Positions 1-9,244 of a stretch of 43,005 nucleotides of DNA are shown here, piece by piece. The notes under the pieces were generated by a model that saw nothing but the letters and a program-made list of their open reading frames with translations, was not told the origin of the DNA and ran no database searches. Both the position numbers and the translations under genes were made by a program. The stretch's first letter is position 1, and every line of letters starts with the position of its first letter. The stretch spans positions 1-43,005 of the forward strand of contig DATHVR010000140.1 in assembly GCA_035461175.1 (NCBI GenBank). Direction: 5' to 3'. This DNA is from DATHVR01 sp035461175 (lineage in GTDB: Bacteria; Actinomycetota; Acidimicrobiia; Spongiisociales; ZC4RG35).

Positions 1-51
1 CGCGAAAAGGGGACTCCGGCTCGAGACCCCCGACCATCGAGCCTCTCCGAC
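1..51. other. Downstream flank of pepP, possible terminator element
   Basis: Short segment after the pepP stop. It starts with CGCGAAAAGG and ends near CCGACCT. The same two short words flank the hairpin after jag (28940-28990), so this may be a related 3-prime-end element cut by the window edge. It could equally be the right arm of another copy of the 46-bp palindrome seen at 7132 and 41185. Not resolvable from one edge. Confidence 0.25.
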
Positions 52-1500
52 CTATTCCCTCACCAGCCAGGACTCCTCGGCGCACAGAGCCTCGATCTTG
101 TCCGGATCCACCGGGACATGGGAGGTGAGGTTCTCGTGGCCGTCGGCGTCGATGAGGATGTCGTCCTCGATCCGGATCCCGAGACCGACGAATTCGGACG
201 GAACCTCGAACTCGACCTGCTCTGCCTCGGCCTGCAGTTTCTCCTGACGATCCCGGGCGGGGCGGCCCTCGAGGATGCGCTCTTCGGTCCACTTGTCGAG
301 GTCGTAGTCGAGGAGGGCAAACGACCGCTTGGGCTTGGTGGCGTCGAGATACAGGCCCGGCTCGACCGTGAACACCATCCCCTCGGTGAGAGGACGGCTC
401 TTGCCCTCGAGCCGGTAGGAGCCCTGGTCATGGACGTCGAGACCCAGCCAGTGCCCGGTGCCGTGGAAGTAGTACTCGCGGTAGTGGTGCATCGCCAGGG
501 AATCGTCGACACCTTTCGGCAGAAGCCCCAGGTCGGCCAGGCCCTCGGTCAGGACCCGGGTGGCGGTGTCGTGCATCGTCTTCCAGGCGGCACCGGGCCG
601 GGCCTCGGCGATGGCGGCGCGCTGGGCGGCCAGCACCACGTCGTACAGGGCCCGCTGGGGGGCGGTGAACTTGCCGTTGGCGGGGAAGGTGCGGGTGATG
701 TCGGCCGAGTAGTAGTCGATCTCGGCGGCAGCATCGATCAGGATGATGTCGCCGTCCTCGATCTCCCGGTCGTTCTCGACGTAGTGGAGGATGCAGGTGT
801 TGGGCCCGGAGGCGACGATCGACCCGTAGCCGTTGCGGGGCGAGCCACCCTCGCGCCAGATGTACTCCATCGCCGCCTGCACCTGATACTCGTGGAGTCC
901 GGGCCGAGCGAATCGCATCGCCTCCCGGTGCCCTTCGGCGGAGAGCAGGGCGGCGGCCCGCATCGACTCCAGCTCCGCCTCGCTCTTGACCAGTCGCATC
1001 CGCCCGAGGGCGTCGGAGATGTCGCGCACCACCTCCGGGGCGGGCCGGCCGTAGCGGTCTCGATAGGCCCGTGCCTTGCCGACCAGGGTGGTGATGCGGG
1101 CGTCGTGGGCGGTGTTGCCGAGGCGGTACCAGAGCTCGGACCGGCCCAGCATCATCCGGGGCAGCACCTCGTCGATCTCGCCGATGTCATAGGCGACGTC
1201 CGCGCCGTAGCGGGACCGGGCCCCTTCCACCCCGGCCCGGTACCCGTTCCAGGCCTCCATCTCGGGGTCACGGGGCCGCACGAAGAGGACGAACTCGCCC
1301 TCGGGATGCCCGGGTGCGATCACGGCCACGGCGTCGGGTTCCTCGAAGCCGGTGAGGTAGACGAAGTTCGACTCCTGACGGAAGTGGTGGGTGACGTCGT
1401 CGTTGCGGATGGTCTCGGCGGCGGCCGGGATCACGGCGATGCCGTCCGACCCCACGATCTCCGCCAGACGACTGCGGTGCTCTCTGTATCTGTCGGCCAT
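52..1500 (-). CDS. pepP: Xaa-Pro aminopeptidase (aminopeptidase P, M24B family)
   Basis: About 482 residues. It would release N-terminal residues next to proline from peptides, using two metal ions in the cytosol. The N-terminal third is an AMP_N-type domain and the C-terminal part is a pita-bread peptidase. Metal-ligand segments can be read: IDAAAEIDYYSADITRTFP (two Asp), HGTGHWLGLDVHD (His), FTVEPGLY (Glu) and GIRIEDDILI (Glu). I chose ATG at 1500 (MADRYREH) rather than the upstream in-frame start at 1596, because the upstream residues are not family-like and a TAGCGT hexamer sits 7 bases before this ATG, fitting a leaderless transcript. The gene stands downstream of the EEP gene but is separated by a palindrome-rich gap. 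Confidence 0.9.
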   Translation of the reverse strand: MADRYREHRSRLAEIVGSDGIAVIPAAAETIRNDDVTHHFRQESNFVYLTGFEEPDAVAVIAPGHPEGEFVLFVRPRDPEMEAWNGYRAGVEGARSRYGADVAYDIGEIDEVLPRMMLGRSELWYRLGNTAHDARITTLVGKARAYRDRYGRPAPEVVRDISDALGRMRLVKSEAELESMRAAALLSAEGHREAMRFARPGLHEYQVQAAMEYIWREGGSPRNGYGSIVASGPNTCILHYVENDREIEDGDIILIDAAAEIDYYSADITRTFPANGKFTAPQRALYDVVLAAQRAAIAEARPGAAWKTMHDTATRVLTEGLADLGLLPKGVDDSLAMHHYREYYFHGTGHWLGLDVHDQGSYRLEGKSRPLTEGMVFTVEPGLYLDATKPKRSFALLDYDLDKWTEERILEGRPARDRQEKLQAEAEQVEFEVPSEFVGLGIRIEDDILIDADGHENLTSHVPVDPDKIEALCAEESWLVRE

Positions 1501-1507
1501 ACCCGTC

Positions 1508-1513
1508 ACGCTA
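1508..1513 (-). promoter_or_regulatory. -10 hexamer of pepP, leaderless
   Basis: Minus-strand TAGCGT, 7 bases before the pepP ATG. It fits the actinobacterial TANNNT -10. One of about eleven such sites in this window. Confidence 0.45.
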
Positions 1514-1523
1514 ACCCATCCAG

Positions 1524-1646
1524 CGAACCTCAGGTTCGGCTGTACCGCCGAGGTATAAAAGTCTCTCCAGAACGAAGCCACTCCGAACTGGCCCAACGAA
1601 CTCGAGATAGTTGTGTACCGCCCTGGTACACGGGAACCTCAGGTTC
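1524..1646. repeat. Mirrored compound palindromes
   Basis: Motif A is CGAACCTCAGGTTCG (1524-1538) and recurs as GAACCTCAGGTTC (1634-1646). Motif B is TGTACC-N5-GGTATA (1541-1557) and recurs as GTGTACC-N5-GGTACAC (1613-1631). In both places the centres of A and B are 18 bp apart, but the order is A-B on the left and B-A on the right, so the whole 123 bp is mirror-arranged around about 1585. It fills the gap between the EEP stop and the pepP start. It could be a paired operator for a dimeric regulator or the inverted ends of a small mobile element. No target-site duplication is evident. Confidence 0.6.
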
Positions 1647-1651
1647 GGGGA

Positions 1652-2560
1652 TCAGCCCGGGAGCCACATGTCCACCACCAGCGGGTAGTGGTCGGAGCCC
1701 ATCGGGGGTCCGAGGATGCGATCGGCCACCGCCAGGTCGGGGGAATGGAAGAGGTGGTCGATCGGGACCCGGATCAGGAAGTTGCCCGAGGCCGGGAAGG
1801 TGGCGTGCACCCCGAAACCGCTCTGGGAGTTCTCCATCTCCGTCTGAGCCAGGAGGCGGCGAACGGGATACGACCAGGAGGTGGCGTTGAAGTCCCCCAC
1901 CACCACGTGGGGGCCCTCCTGTTGGCGGGACCAGTCGGAAGCGAAGTCGATCTGGGCATTGCGCAGCGCCGAACGCTCGGCCGTGGTCGGGGCGAGGGGA
2001 TGCACTCCGAGGAAGGCGATCCCGTCGTGGACCACCTCCACCGACCGAGGGCCTCCCAGGGTGAAGCCGAAACTCGTCACCCGGTCCCCCTCCCGGGACA
2101 GGACCAGGGTGCCGAAGATGAGCTCGGGGCTGCGAGAGCGGGTCACCGTGTACCCGAGGTCGGCCGCCTCCATCGCCACCTCCCACGGGCGCGACGCCTC
2201 GTGCAGGAACACCACATCCGGATCCATGTCGCGGATGTAACCGGCCACATCGCCGAACTGCTCGTTGGAAGAGAGGAGGTTGTACGACAGCACCCGCACC
2301 GGCGCCTCGGGAGGAAGCGTCTGGCCCTCCCCTATGTAGAGGGGAATGATCACGGCCAGATTGACGATGGCACCCAGCGCCACCACCGCCGCCGAACGAC
2401 CCCAGCGGCCTGCGGCCAGGAAGATCGCCATCAGAACGAGGGCGAAGGCGTACTGAACCCGGAAGTTGGCGAGGACGTCCAGCACCCACGACCACCGCCC
2501 GAAGAAGGCGGCGATGCTGACCAGTACCAGCAGGTAGGCGGGGATCGCCAGCAGGATCAT
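1652..2560 (-). CDS. Membrane-anchored endonuclease/exonuclease/phosphatase (EEP) family protein
   Basis: 302 residues. Residues 1-75 hold about three hydrophobic segments, and the EEP-fold domain follows (about 85-300). Family motifs are visible: SYNLLSSN (Asn), FLHEAS (catalytic Glu), VVVGDFNATSW (Asp-Phe-Asn) and GSDHYPLVV near the end (Asp-His). This layout matches YafD-like proteins, whose substrates are mostly unknown, so the active domain is probably exposed outside the membrane. ATG at 2560 is preceded by TACTCT at a 7-base distance, suggesting a leaderless message. The gene is on the same strand as the arginine cluster but need not belong to it. Nuclease versus phosphatase activity cannot be decided from sequence. 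Confidence 0.85.
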   Translation of the reverse strand: MILLAIPAYLLVLVSIAAFFGRWSWVLDVLANFRVQYAFALVLMAIFLAAGRWGRSAAVVALGAIVNLAVIIPLYIGEGQTLPPEAPVRVLSYNLLSSNEQFGDVAGYIRDMDPDVVFLHEASRPWEVAMEAADLGYTVTRSRSPELIFGTLVLSREGDRVTSFGFTLGGPRSVEVVHDGIAFLGVHPLAPTTAERSALRNAQIDFASDWSRQQEGPHVVVGDFNATSWSYPVRRLLAQTEMENSQSGFGVHATFPASGNFLIRVPIDHLFHSPDLAVADRILGPPMGSDHYPLVVDMWLPG

Positions 2561-2567
2561 CGCCTGG

Positions 2568-2573
2568 AGAGTA
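2568..2573 (-). promoter_or_regulatory. -10 hexamer of the EEP gene, leaderless
   Basis: Minus-strand TACTCT, 7 bases before the ATG at 2560; fits TANNNT. Confidence 0.4.
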
Positions 2574-2594
2574 GAGCCGGTCGGTCCGGTGGTT

Positions 2595-3821
2595 TCATCC
2601 GGAGCGATGCCGGAACAGATGCCAGATCAAACCCGCCACCACCAGACCCGCCCCCCAGGCCCACATCGCCGGGTCGATGAACGCGGCCAGGCCCAGACAC
2701 CCGGCCAGGCCGAGGGCCTGAAAGATCCGGGGGAAGCGGCGCTCCTCGGCCGGCTGGCGCAGGGCGGCGAGATTGGTGAGGGCGTAGTAGATCAGCACGG
2801 TCAACGCCGAGAAGGACCAGGTGGTCCGGATGTCGCCGACGAGGACGAAGGCGGCCACGATCCCGGTGACGAGGAACACGGCCGACGCCGGACTGCGTCC
2901 TTCCCGGTATACCCGGGCGATGGCGGCGGGTAGGTCCCGGCGCCGCCCCATGGCCAGCGCCACCCGGGACAGCCCCAGGATGAGGTTGAGGAGGACCCCG
3001 ACCATGGCCGACAGGGCCCCGATCCGAACGGCGGTGGCCAGGCCTCTCCCGGATACCTGCTCGCCGATCGGAACCAAGGGGGAACCGCTCCCGGCCACAT
3101 CGGCTCCCAGCCGGGATTCGACGAATGCCACCAGCATGTAGAGGGTGGTCGAGACGAGAACGGTCAGGATTACGGCGATGGGGATGGTGCGGCGGGGTGA
3201 ATGCACCTCTTCGCCCAGCGTCGCCACCCGGCCATAACCGGTGAATGCTACGAAAACCAACGCCGCCGCCTCCAGCAGGGCAGGCCCGTCGCCGCGGCTT
3301 CCGGCCGGCGCATCCAGGGCCGAGGGCCAGGCGGCCACCACCAGCGCCACCAGTGACCCGACCGCCACCGTGACCATGACGAAGTTGGCCTGGTTGGACC
3401 GGCGCAGCCCGGCCAGGACCAGGCCCGTCACCACCAGCAGCGCCACCAGGGCCGGGATCCGCTCGGTCCCGACGCCCACATAGGCGGCGATCCCGAGCGC
3501 AGCCGTCGCCGCCGAGGCCGACTTGGCGATCAGGAAGAGCCATCCGGCGGTGAAGCCCGCCGCCGGGTGCAGGTAGCGATACCCGTACTCGTAGGTGCCT
3601 CCCGAAACCGGGTTGCTGGCGGCGAGCTGGGCGGAGGAGAGACCGTTGCACATGGCGACGGCGGCGGCGATCGCCACTGCCCACACCACCGCCGAGCCGG
3701 CCAGGCCCACCGCCAGGCCAAGGCTGACGAAGACACCGGTACCGATGATGGAGCCGAGTCCGAGCAGCACCGCTCCGCCCAACCCCACCTCCCGTCGCAA
3801 CTCCCCCTCGGCGACGGTCAT
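2595..3821 (-). CDS. APC-superfamily amino-acid permease
   Basis: 408 residues, almost entirely hydrophobic with roughly 11-12 membrane spans. The first span carries the APC signature GLGSIIGTGVFVSLG (residues about 21-35), the unwound substrate-binding segment, and SNPVSGGTYEYG follows as usual. Its ATG overlaps the argH stop by four bases (ATGA), so it is translationally coupled to the arginine operon. Uptake or exchange of arginine, ornithine or a related amino acid is a reasonable inference from this position, but the specificity cannot be read from sequence. Confidence 0.88.
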   Translation of the reverse strand: MTVAEGELRREVGLGGAVLLGLGSIIGTGVFVSLGLAVGLAGSAVVWAVAIAAAVAMCNGLSSAQLAASNPVSGGTYEYGYRYLHPAAGFTAGWLFLIAKSASAATAALGIAAYVGVGTERIPALVALLVVTGLVLAGLRRSNQANFVMVTVAVGSLVALVVAAWPSALDAPAGSRGDGPALLEAAALVFVAFTGYGRVATLGEEVHSPRRTIPIAVILTVLVSTTLYMLVAFVESRLGADVAGSGSPLVPIGEQVSGRGLATAVRIGALSAMVGVLLNLILGLSRVALAMGRRRDLPAAIARVYREGRSPASAVFLVTGIVAAFVLVGDIRTTWSFSALTVLIYYALTNLAALRQPAEERRFPRIFQALGLAGCLGLAAFIDPAMWAWGAGLVVAGLIWHLFRHRSG

Positions 3822-5191
3822 GGCCCGGCGGCGCGAAGCTGCTCGACCGCCCGGCGCAGGGCCTCGACCTGGGCGCGGACAGAGTCGGGACTGCCCCCTC
3901 CCGGGGAGCGGCGACGCCGGATGGAAGCGGCCGGGTCGACCAGTTCCAGATCGGCGGAGCGGAAGTGCGGGTCCGCCGCCGTGAGATCTGCCGCCGTGGC
4001 CTCATTCAACTCCTTTCCCTCGGCCAGTAGCGCGGCCACCAGCGCACCCACCGCCCGGTGCGCATCGCGGAAGGGGACCCCTCGCTCCACCAGCACCTCG
4101 GCCAGGTCGAGCGCGGTCGTGTAGCTGGATGGCTCCGGGGGATGGAACCGGGCCGACTCGACCAGGGCAGCGAGTGCCTCCACCGTGCCCGCCAGGGCGT
4201 CGTCGAGGGCGAAGACGTGGAGCTTGTCCTCCTGCAGGTCCCGGTTGTAGGTGAGGGGCAGGCCCTTCTGGAGGGAGAGGAGGGAGGTGAGCGATCCGAT
4301 CGCCCCGGCCGCCCTCCCCCGCGCCAGTTCGGCGATGTCGGGATTCTTCTTCTGCGGCAGCGCCGACGATCCGGTGGTGAGGGCGTCGGAGAAGGTCACC
4401 CACCCGAACTCGGTGGCTGTCCACAGGATCATCTCCTCGGCCAGGCGGGAGAGGTCGACCATGGCCTGGGCACAGCAGAAGCCGTACTCGGAGGCGAAGT
4501 CGCGCGCGGCGACGGCATCCATCGAATTGGCAAAATGCTCCTCCCATCCCAGTTCGGCGGCGGTACGGGCGGGGTCGAGCGGGAGCGAGGACCCACCCGA
4601 GGCGGAGGCTCCGAGCGGTGAGACCGCGATCCGCCGGCGGGCGTCGGCGAAGCGCTGGGCGTTGCGCACCGCCCACCACGCATGGGCGGCCAGATGGTGG
4701 CCCAGAGAGACCGCCTGTGCCTGCTGCAGGTGGGTGTAGGAGGGGATCACGACCTCGGCGTGCTCCTCGGCTCTCTCGGCCAGCATGGCGGCGAAGTCGG
4801 CCAACTCCCGGATCCGGGCGGCGGCGGCGTCGGCAAGGTAGAGGCGCAGGTCGAGGGCGATCTGGTCGTTGCGGGATCGGCCGGTGTGGACCTTGCCTCC
4901 CACCGGGCCGACGAGCTCGATCAAGCGGCGCTCGACGGCGGAATGGACGTCCTCGTCGGTGTCGAGGAAGGTGAAGGTGCCGTCGGCGGCATCGGCGGCG
5001 ATCTGGTGGAGTCCTTCCAGCAAGCTGCCTGCCTCGGTCTCTTCCAGGATGCCGGTGGCGGCCAGCATCTGGACGTGGGCGATGGAGCCGCGCACGTCCC
5101 AGGCCAGGAGTCGGCGGTCTTCAGGTGTGACCGTGTATCGCCACAAGAGATCGTCGGGTGCCTCCCCGAACCGCCCGCCCCACAGCGTCAT
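3818..5191 (-). CDS. argH: Argininosuccinate lyase
   Basis: 457 residues, the normal length. It cleaves argininosuccinate to arginine and fumarate, the last step of arginine synthesis, as a cytosolic homotetramer. The start LWGGRF and the fumarase/aspartase-superfamily signature GSSALPQKKNPD (Leu where Met is usual) are diagnostic, and HTGRSRND and YTHLQQAQ are also present. It lies 235 bp downstream of argG, and that gap holds a GC hairpin and a dispersed repeat, so some attenuation or a separate transcript is possible. The ATG at 5191 has only a weak TGGAG purine run ahead of it. Confidence 0.96.
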   Translation of the reverse strand: MTLWGGRFGEAPDDLLWRYTVTPEDRRLLAWDVRGSIAHVQMLAATGILEETEAGSLLEGLHQIAADAADGTFTFLDTDEDVHSAVERRLIELVGPVGGKVHTGRSRNDQIALDLRLYLADAAAARIRELADFAAMLAERAEEHAEVVIPSYTHLQQAQAVSLGHHLAAHAWWAVRNAQRFADARRRIAVSPLGASASGGSSLPLDPARTAAELGWEEHFANSMDAVAARDFASEYGFCCAQAMVDLSRLAEEMILWTATEFGWVTFSDALTTGSSALPQKKNPDIAELARGRAAGAIGSLTSLLSLQKGLPLTYNRDLQEDKLHVFALDDALAGTVEALAALVESARFHPPEPSSYTTALDLAEVLVERGVPFRDAHRAVGALVAALLAEGKELNEATAADLTAADPHFRSADLELVDPAASIRRRRSPGGGSPDSVRAQVEALRRAVEQLRAAGP

Positions 5192-5243
5192 ATGGTGCTC
5201 CAGGACGAGGGTCGGAGAGAGAAAACTGAGGCGCGCTCTACCC

Positions 5244-5258
5244 GACCCCTTCGGGGTC
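5244..5258. terminator. GC hairpin in the argG-argH gap
   Basis: GACCCC-TTC-GGGGTC, a six-pair perfect stem with a three-base loop. There is no T run, so it may be an attenuator, an mRNA-stability hairpin or simply part of the surrounding repeat. Confidence 0.35.
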
Positions 5259-5344
5259 CCCCCCTACCCCGCTGCCCTGACACCCCGCCACCACCGGCGG
5301 GGGCCCCTTTCCCCCTCGCTTCGCTCCGGGGGACAACGGGGTAT

Positions 5345-5410
5345 GTCCCCCACGAAGTGGGGGAAGGTCCCTGCCGCCGGAGCTTGCGGAGGCGGGAGGT
5401 AGGGGACAAG
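5345..5410 (+). repeat. Dispersed intergenic repeat, copy 1
   Basis: About 65 bp starting GTCCCCCACGAAGTGGGGGA and ending GGTAGGGGACAAG. It contains its own hairpin (CCCCCAC-GAA-GTGGGGG). The reverse complement recurs almost unchanged at 15216-15280. A CGCTTCGCTCCGGGG word lies to its left here (about 5316-5333) and its complement lies beyond the other copy (about 15132-15150). Confidence 0.7.
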
Positions 5411-5426
5411 ACCTCCGACTCGAAAC

Positions 5427-6625
<1,199 letters not shown>

Positions 6626-6629
<4 letters not shown>

Positions 6630-7075
6630 ACACTCGCCCCCAACACCTGGAGATTCTGGGCGACCCGGCGTCCGCTGGACTTCTCCCCGGCCACCACCAG
6701 CACGGTGTCGTCGCCCGCCACACAGCCGGCGATCTCCGGGTAGTCGACCCGGTCGATGGCCGCCGCCACCACCTGAGCGGCACCGGGCGGAGTGCGTAGC
6801 ACCACCAGGTTCCCCGAAGGCTCGATCGAGGTGACGAAAGCGTCGATGATCCCTGCCAGGGCATGCTCGGCACCGTCGTGCTCGGGGTTGCCCCCCAGCA
6901 CATAGCGGTCGCCCTCCTTCCGCGCCCCAATGGCGGTGAGATCGCGGGAGATGGTGGCCTGGGTGACCTCGAAACCCTGCTCGGCCAGCATCTCGACGAG
7001 GTCGTTCTGAGAGGCCACGGCGTGATCGGTGAGCAAGGAGCGAATGATCCGCCTGCGGGCGGAGGAACTTGACAT
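6626..7075 (-). CDS. argR: Arginine repressor ArgR
   Basis: 149 residues, normal length. The N-terminal winged helix (about 1-70) holds VTQATISRDLTAIGARK, the family recognition-helix region. The C-terminal oligomerisation and arginine-binding domain ends with GCVAGDDTVLVV. The hexamer binds ARG boxes when arginine is high. A perfect 20-bp palindrome (7083-7102) lies eight bases before its ATG and a one-mismatch version lies before argC, so autoregulation plus control of the argCJBD unit is the direct reading. The TATACT hexamer overlapping the box lies six bases before the ATG, implying a leaderless transcript. Confidence 0.96.
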
Positions 7076-7081
7076 TCGATG

Positions 7082-7102
7082 AGTATACGCATATGCGTAT
7101 AC
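7082..7102 (-). promoter_or_regulatory. ARG box with embedded -10 of argR
   Basis: GTATACGCATATGCGTATAC at 7083-7102 is a perfect 20-bp palindrome, the size of an ArgR operator. The minus-strand hexamer TATACT (7087-7082) overlaps its argR-proximal end and is six bases from the ATG. ArgR binding should therefore directly cover the -10. No convincing -35 is visible, which also suggests an activator-free or extended -10 promoter. Confidence 0.75.
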
Positions 7103-7131
7103 AGACCTGCAAACCGGCTGCCCAGGGCCTC

Positions 7132-7176
7132 TTTCGCGAAGAATTGCGCGGCATGCCGCGCAATTCTGTCGCGAAA
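7132..7176. repeat. 46-bp palindrome family, copy 1
   Basis: The inner 28 bp (7140-7167) are a perfect, loopless palindrome centred on GGCATGCC. They are flanked by TTTCGCGA and TCGCGAAA, the right one offset by one base. It starts 11 bp after the stop of the beta-propeller gene and lies before the argR operator, so it could end transcription. A sister copy with the same arms but a different centre lies at 41185-41230. Confidence 0.75.
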
Positions 7177-7186
7177 ACGGGCTCGT

Positions 7187-9181
7187 TCACTCGCTCCACT
7201 CGTACATGGCGACCCCGGTGCCGTCGGAGGCGACAACGTGCACCCTGCCGTCGATGACGATGGGGACGGCGCTAGTCGGGGCCAGGCCGTGGGGGACGTC
7301 GAGCGGGAACGACTCCCAGTCGCCGCTCCTTCCCACCCAGATCCGGCCACCGGCGAGGAGGACCAGATCCTCCCCGGCCCGAGCCACCTGAAGGATGTCC
7401 TGGCGCGGAACCTCAACCTCCTCGCCGGTGTCGAGGAGCAGCAGCGTTCCTTGTGCTGTCATCGCTGCCGGCTGGAAGGCGGGAAGCATGCGCGTCAACC
7501 CGTCGACATCCTCCCACTCGACCCCGTCCTTCGAGACGACGATTTCCTCGGTCCCACGCTGGCGTGCGGCCGCGCCGGCAAAGCCGGTGGACGTCGGGAC
7601 CACGCTCCACACCGGAGTGGACGCCGTCGGTTCTGACACCGTCTCCCATGAGCGCCCCCCGTCGCCGGAGCGGGCGACGGTCCACATCCACCCCGCACTC
7701 GTATACAGGGCCACCATGTGGCCGTTCTCGTCCTCCCTCATCGCCAGGAGGTCGCCGAGACTCGGAAGCACCTCCCCTCTCGCTTCCCATTCCCGCCCGT
7801 CATCACTCCACAGCATCGACGGAATCGCCACCCATTCCGATCCCACCGGATCGATTCGCCACAGATCGGTCCATCCGGGGTCGATCGGCTCCACACCATC
7901 CGCATCGACAAACCACCAGTCGGTCTCGGAGGTTCCCACCACCCAGCCCGAGCCCACGGGCCAGGCGCCGACGTACATCCCCTCCCCGAACTCGGCGACC
8001 TTCTCCCAACCAGGACCGGTGACGACGGGGAGGGAGTAGGTGACGGTGTCGGCGTCGAGCACCCACAGGCTGGGCTGCAGGAATCGGTCGCCTGCCATCC
8101 CCACCGCTACCCGCCGTTCCACCGCCTGCACCTCGCCGTCGAGATCGAGCGGCTCCCACACGTCGAGGGCGTCCCACTCGGTGTGATCTTCGCCCAACAC
8201 CCACAGGCGACCGCCTCCGGTTCCGAACAGCTCCACATGATGCGTCGTGATACGTGATGGCCCGCCGAACCGATCGCCCATGGGCGTCCACTCCCCGTCC
8301 GGCTCGAGTTGCCAGCGCCGAATCCGATCATCCCCGACGTCGACGAGAGTGGCCAGCAGGGGAAGACGCTCCCGATTCGGGTCGACCATATCGACCATCG
8401 CCCACCCGAACGGCAAACCGCGGCTCGGCACGGCTTCCCACTTCTGGAGGTCCTCGCTGAACCACAGGGCGGGACGTCCGATCTCGTATCCCATCGCCCA
8501 CCATCCCCCGGCCGGCCGGGGCCTGACGGCGTAGACCCGCGCATCGAGGGAGGGAGCCGGGATCTCCTGCCATGCCAGTCCATCGGTGGAGACGAGCAGC
8601 ACGGCTTCGCCCGCCGGAGAGAATGGCTGGGCGGTTCCCTGCCAGCCCCACGCAATCAGGATCTCGCCATCGGACACAACGCCGTCGAGGCCGCTGTCGC
8701 CCTGCTCGAGAGGCGCCACCGACTCCCACGTCTCGAGATCAAAACTGATCCACGCCGTGGCGCGAGTCGACCCGTCGCCCAGCCAGGCAGTTCCCACTGC
8801 CACCGTTCGATCACCGAACCCGGCCACCGCCGCCGCGACGGCTGGATCGGAGTCGGCCGACGGCAGGAGATTCCAGTTGGTCGCATCCGTCGACGACCAG
8901 AACTGAGGGCCTTCTCCCACCGCCACGTAAGTGCCGTCCAGCAGAGTCACGTCGGTCAGACCACCGCTGCCCGGCAGGTCGAGACGCTCCCACCGGTCCT
9001 CCGGCACGATCACTTCGGGGATGGTCAGCGAGGGAGCGGGCGGCAGCGCCTCGGGCTGACGCGACAGCATGAACAGGGAAGCGAGGGCCACTGCCCCGAG
9101 CGCCAGGAGCCAGACGGGAGCCCGGCGGCCCGGTCTCTCCTCCTCCGTCTGGATGTCGTCGACGACGACATTGCCGGTCAT
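7187..9181 (-). CDS. Membrane-anchored BNR/beta-propeller-like protein
   Basis: 664 residues from ATG 9181. A short cytosolic tail is followed by one membrane span (VWLLALGAVALASLFML) and a large exported part. Repeated blocks with W, S-x-D and G patterns (FWSSTDATNW, WISFDLETWE, LVSTDGLAW, WFSEDLQKW, RSGDGGRSWETV, VVSKDGVEWEDV) are the Asp-box or BNR-like blades of sialidase-type propellers. No enzyme active site was recognised, so binding or sensing is as likely as catalysis. I preferred ATG 9181 to GTG 9232 because TACTTT lies seven bases upstream. It occupies the argD-argR slot where argF normally sits, yet has its own promoter-like signal and a palindrome at its end, so it looks inserted into the arginine cluster. 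Confidence 0.7.
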   Translation of the reverse strand: MTGNVVVDDIQTEEERPGRRAPVWLLALGAVALASLFMLSRQPEALPPAPSLTIPEVIVPEDRWERLDLPGSGGLTDVTLLDGTYVAVGEGPQFWSSTDATNWNLLPSADSDPAVAAAVAGFGDRTVAVGTAWLGDGSTRATAWISFDLETWESVAPLEQGDSGLDGVVSDGEILIAWGWQGTAQPFSPAGEAVLLVSTDGLAWQEIPAPSLDARVYAVRPRPAGGWWAMGYEIGRPALWFSEDLQKWEAVPSRGLPFGWAMVDMVDPNRERLPLLATLVDVGDDRIRRWQLEPDGEWTPMGDRFGGPSRITTHHVELFGTGGGRLWVLGEDHTEWDALDVWEPLDLDGEVQAVERRVAVGMAGDRFLQPSLWVLDADTVTYSLPVVTGPGWEKVAEFGEGMYVGAWPVGSGWVVGTSETDWWFVDADGVEPIDPGWTDLWRIDPVGSEWVAIPSMLWSDDGREWEARGEVLPSLGDLLAMREDENGHMVALYTSAGWMWTVARSGDGGRSWETVSEPTASTPVWSVVPTSTGFAGAAARQRGTEEIVVSKDGVEWEDVDGLTRMLPAFQPAAMTAQGTLLLLDTGEEVEVPRQDILQVARAGEDLVLLAGGRIWVGRSGDWESFPLDVPHGLAPTSAVPIVIDGRVHVVASDGTGVAMYEWSE

Positions 9182-9188
9182 ACGGTTG

Positions 9189-9194
9189 AAAGTA
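9189..9194 (-). promoter_or_regulatory. -10 hexamer of the propeller gene, leaderless
   Basis: Minus-strand TACTTT, seven bases before the ATG at 9181; fits TANNNT and supports that start. Confidence 0.4.
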
Positions 9195-9244
9195 CCCGGG
9201 TCGGCCGACCAGGGCAGGCCGATCCGGGCCACAATTGGCTGGGC

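Noticed and set aside
118..1890. Long plus-strand open frame (590 codons) opposite pepP and the EEP gene
   Set aside because: Gly/Val/Leu-rich shadow of GC-rich coding DNA. pepP and the EEP protein on the other strand show full family motifs.
7187..9181. The propeller protein as a sialidase
   Set aside because: Asp-box-like repeats are present, but the Arg triad and Asp/Tyr/Glu active site could not be identified.
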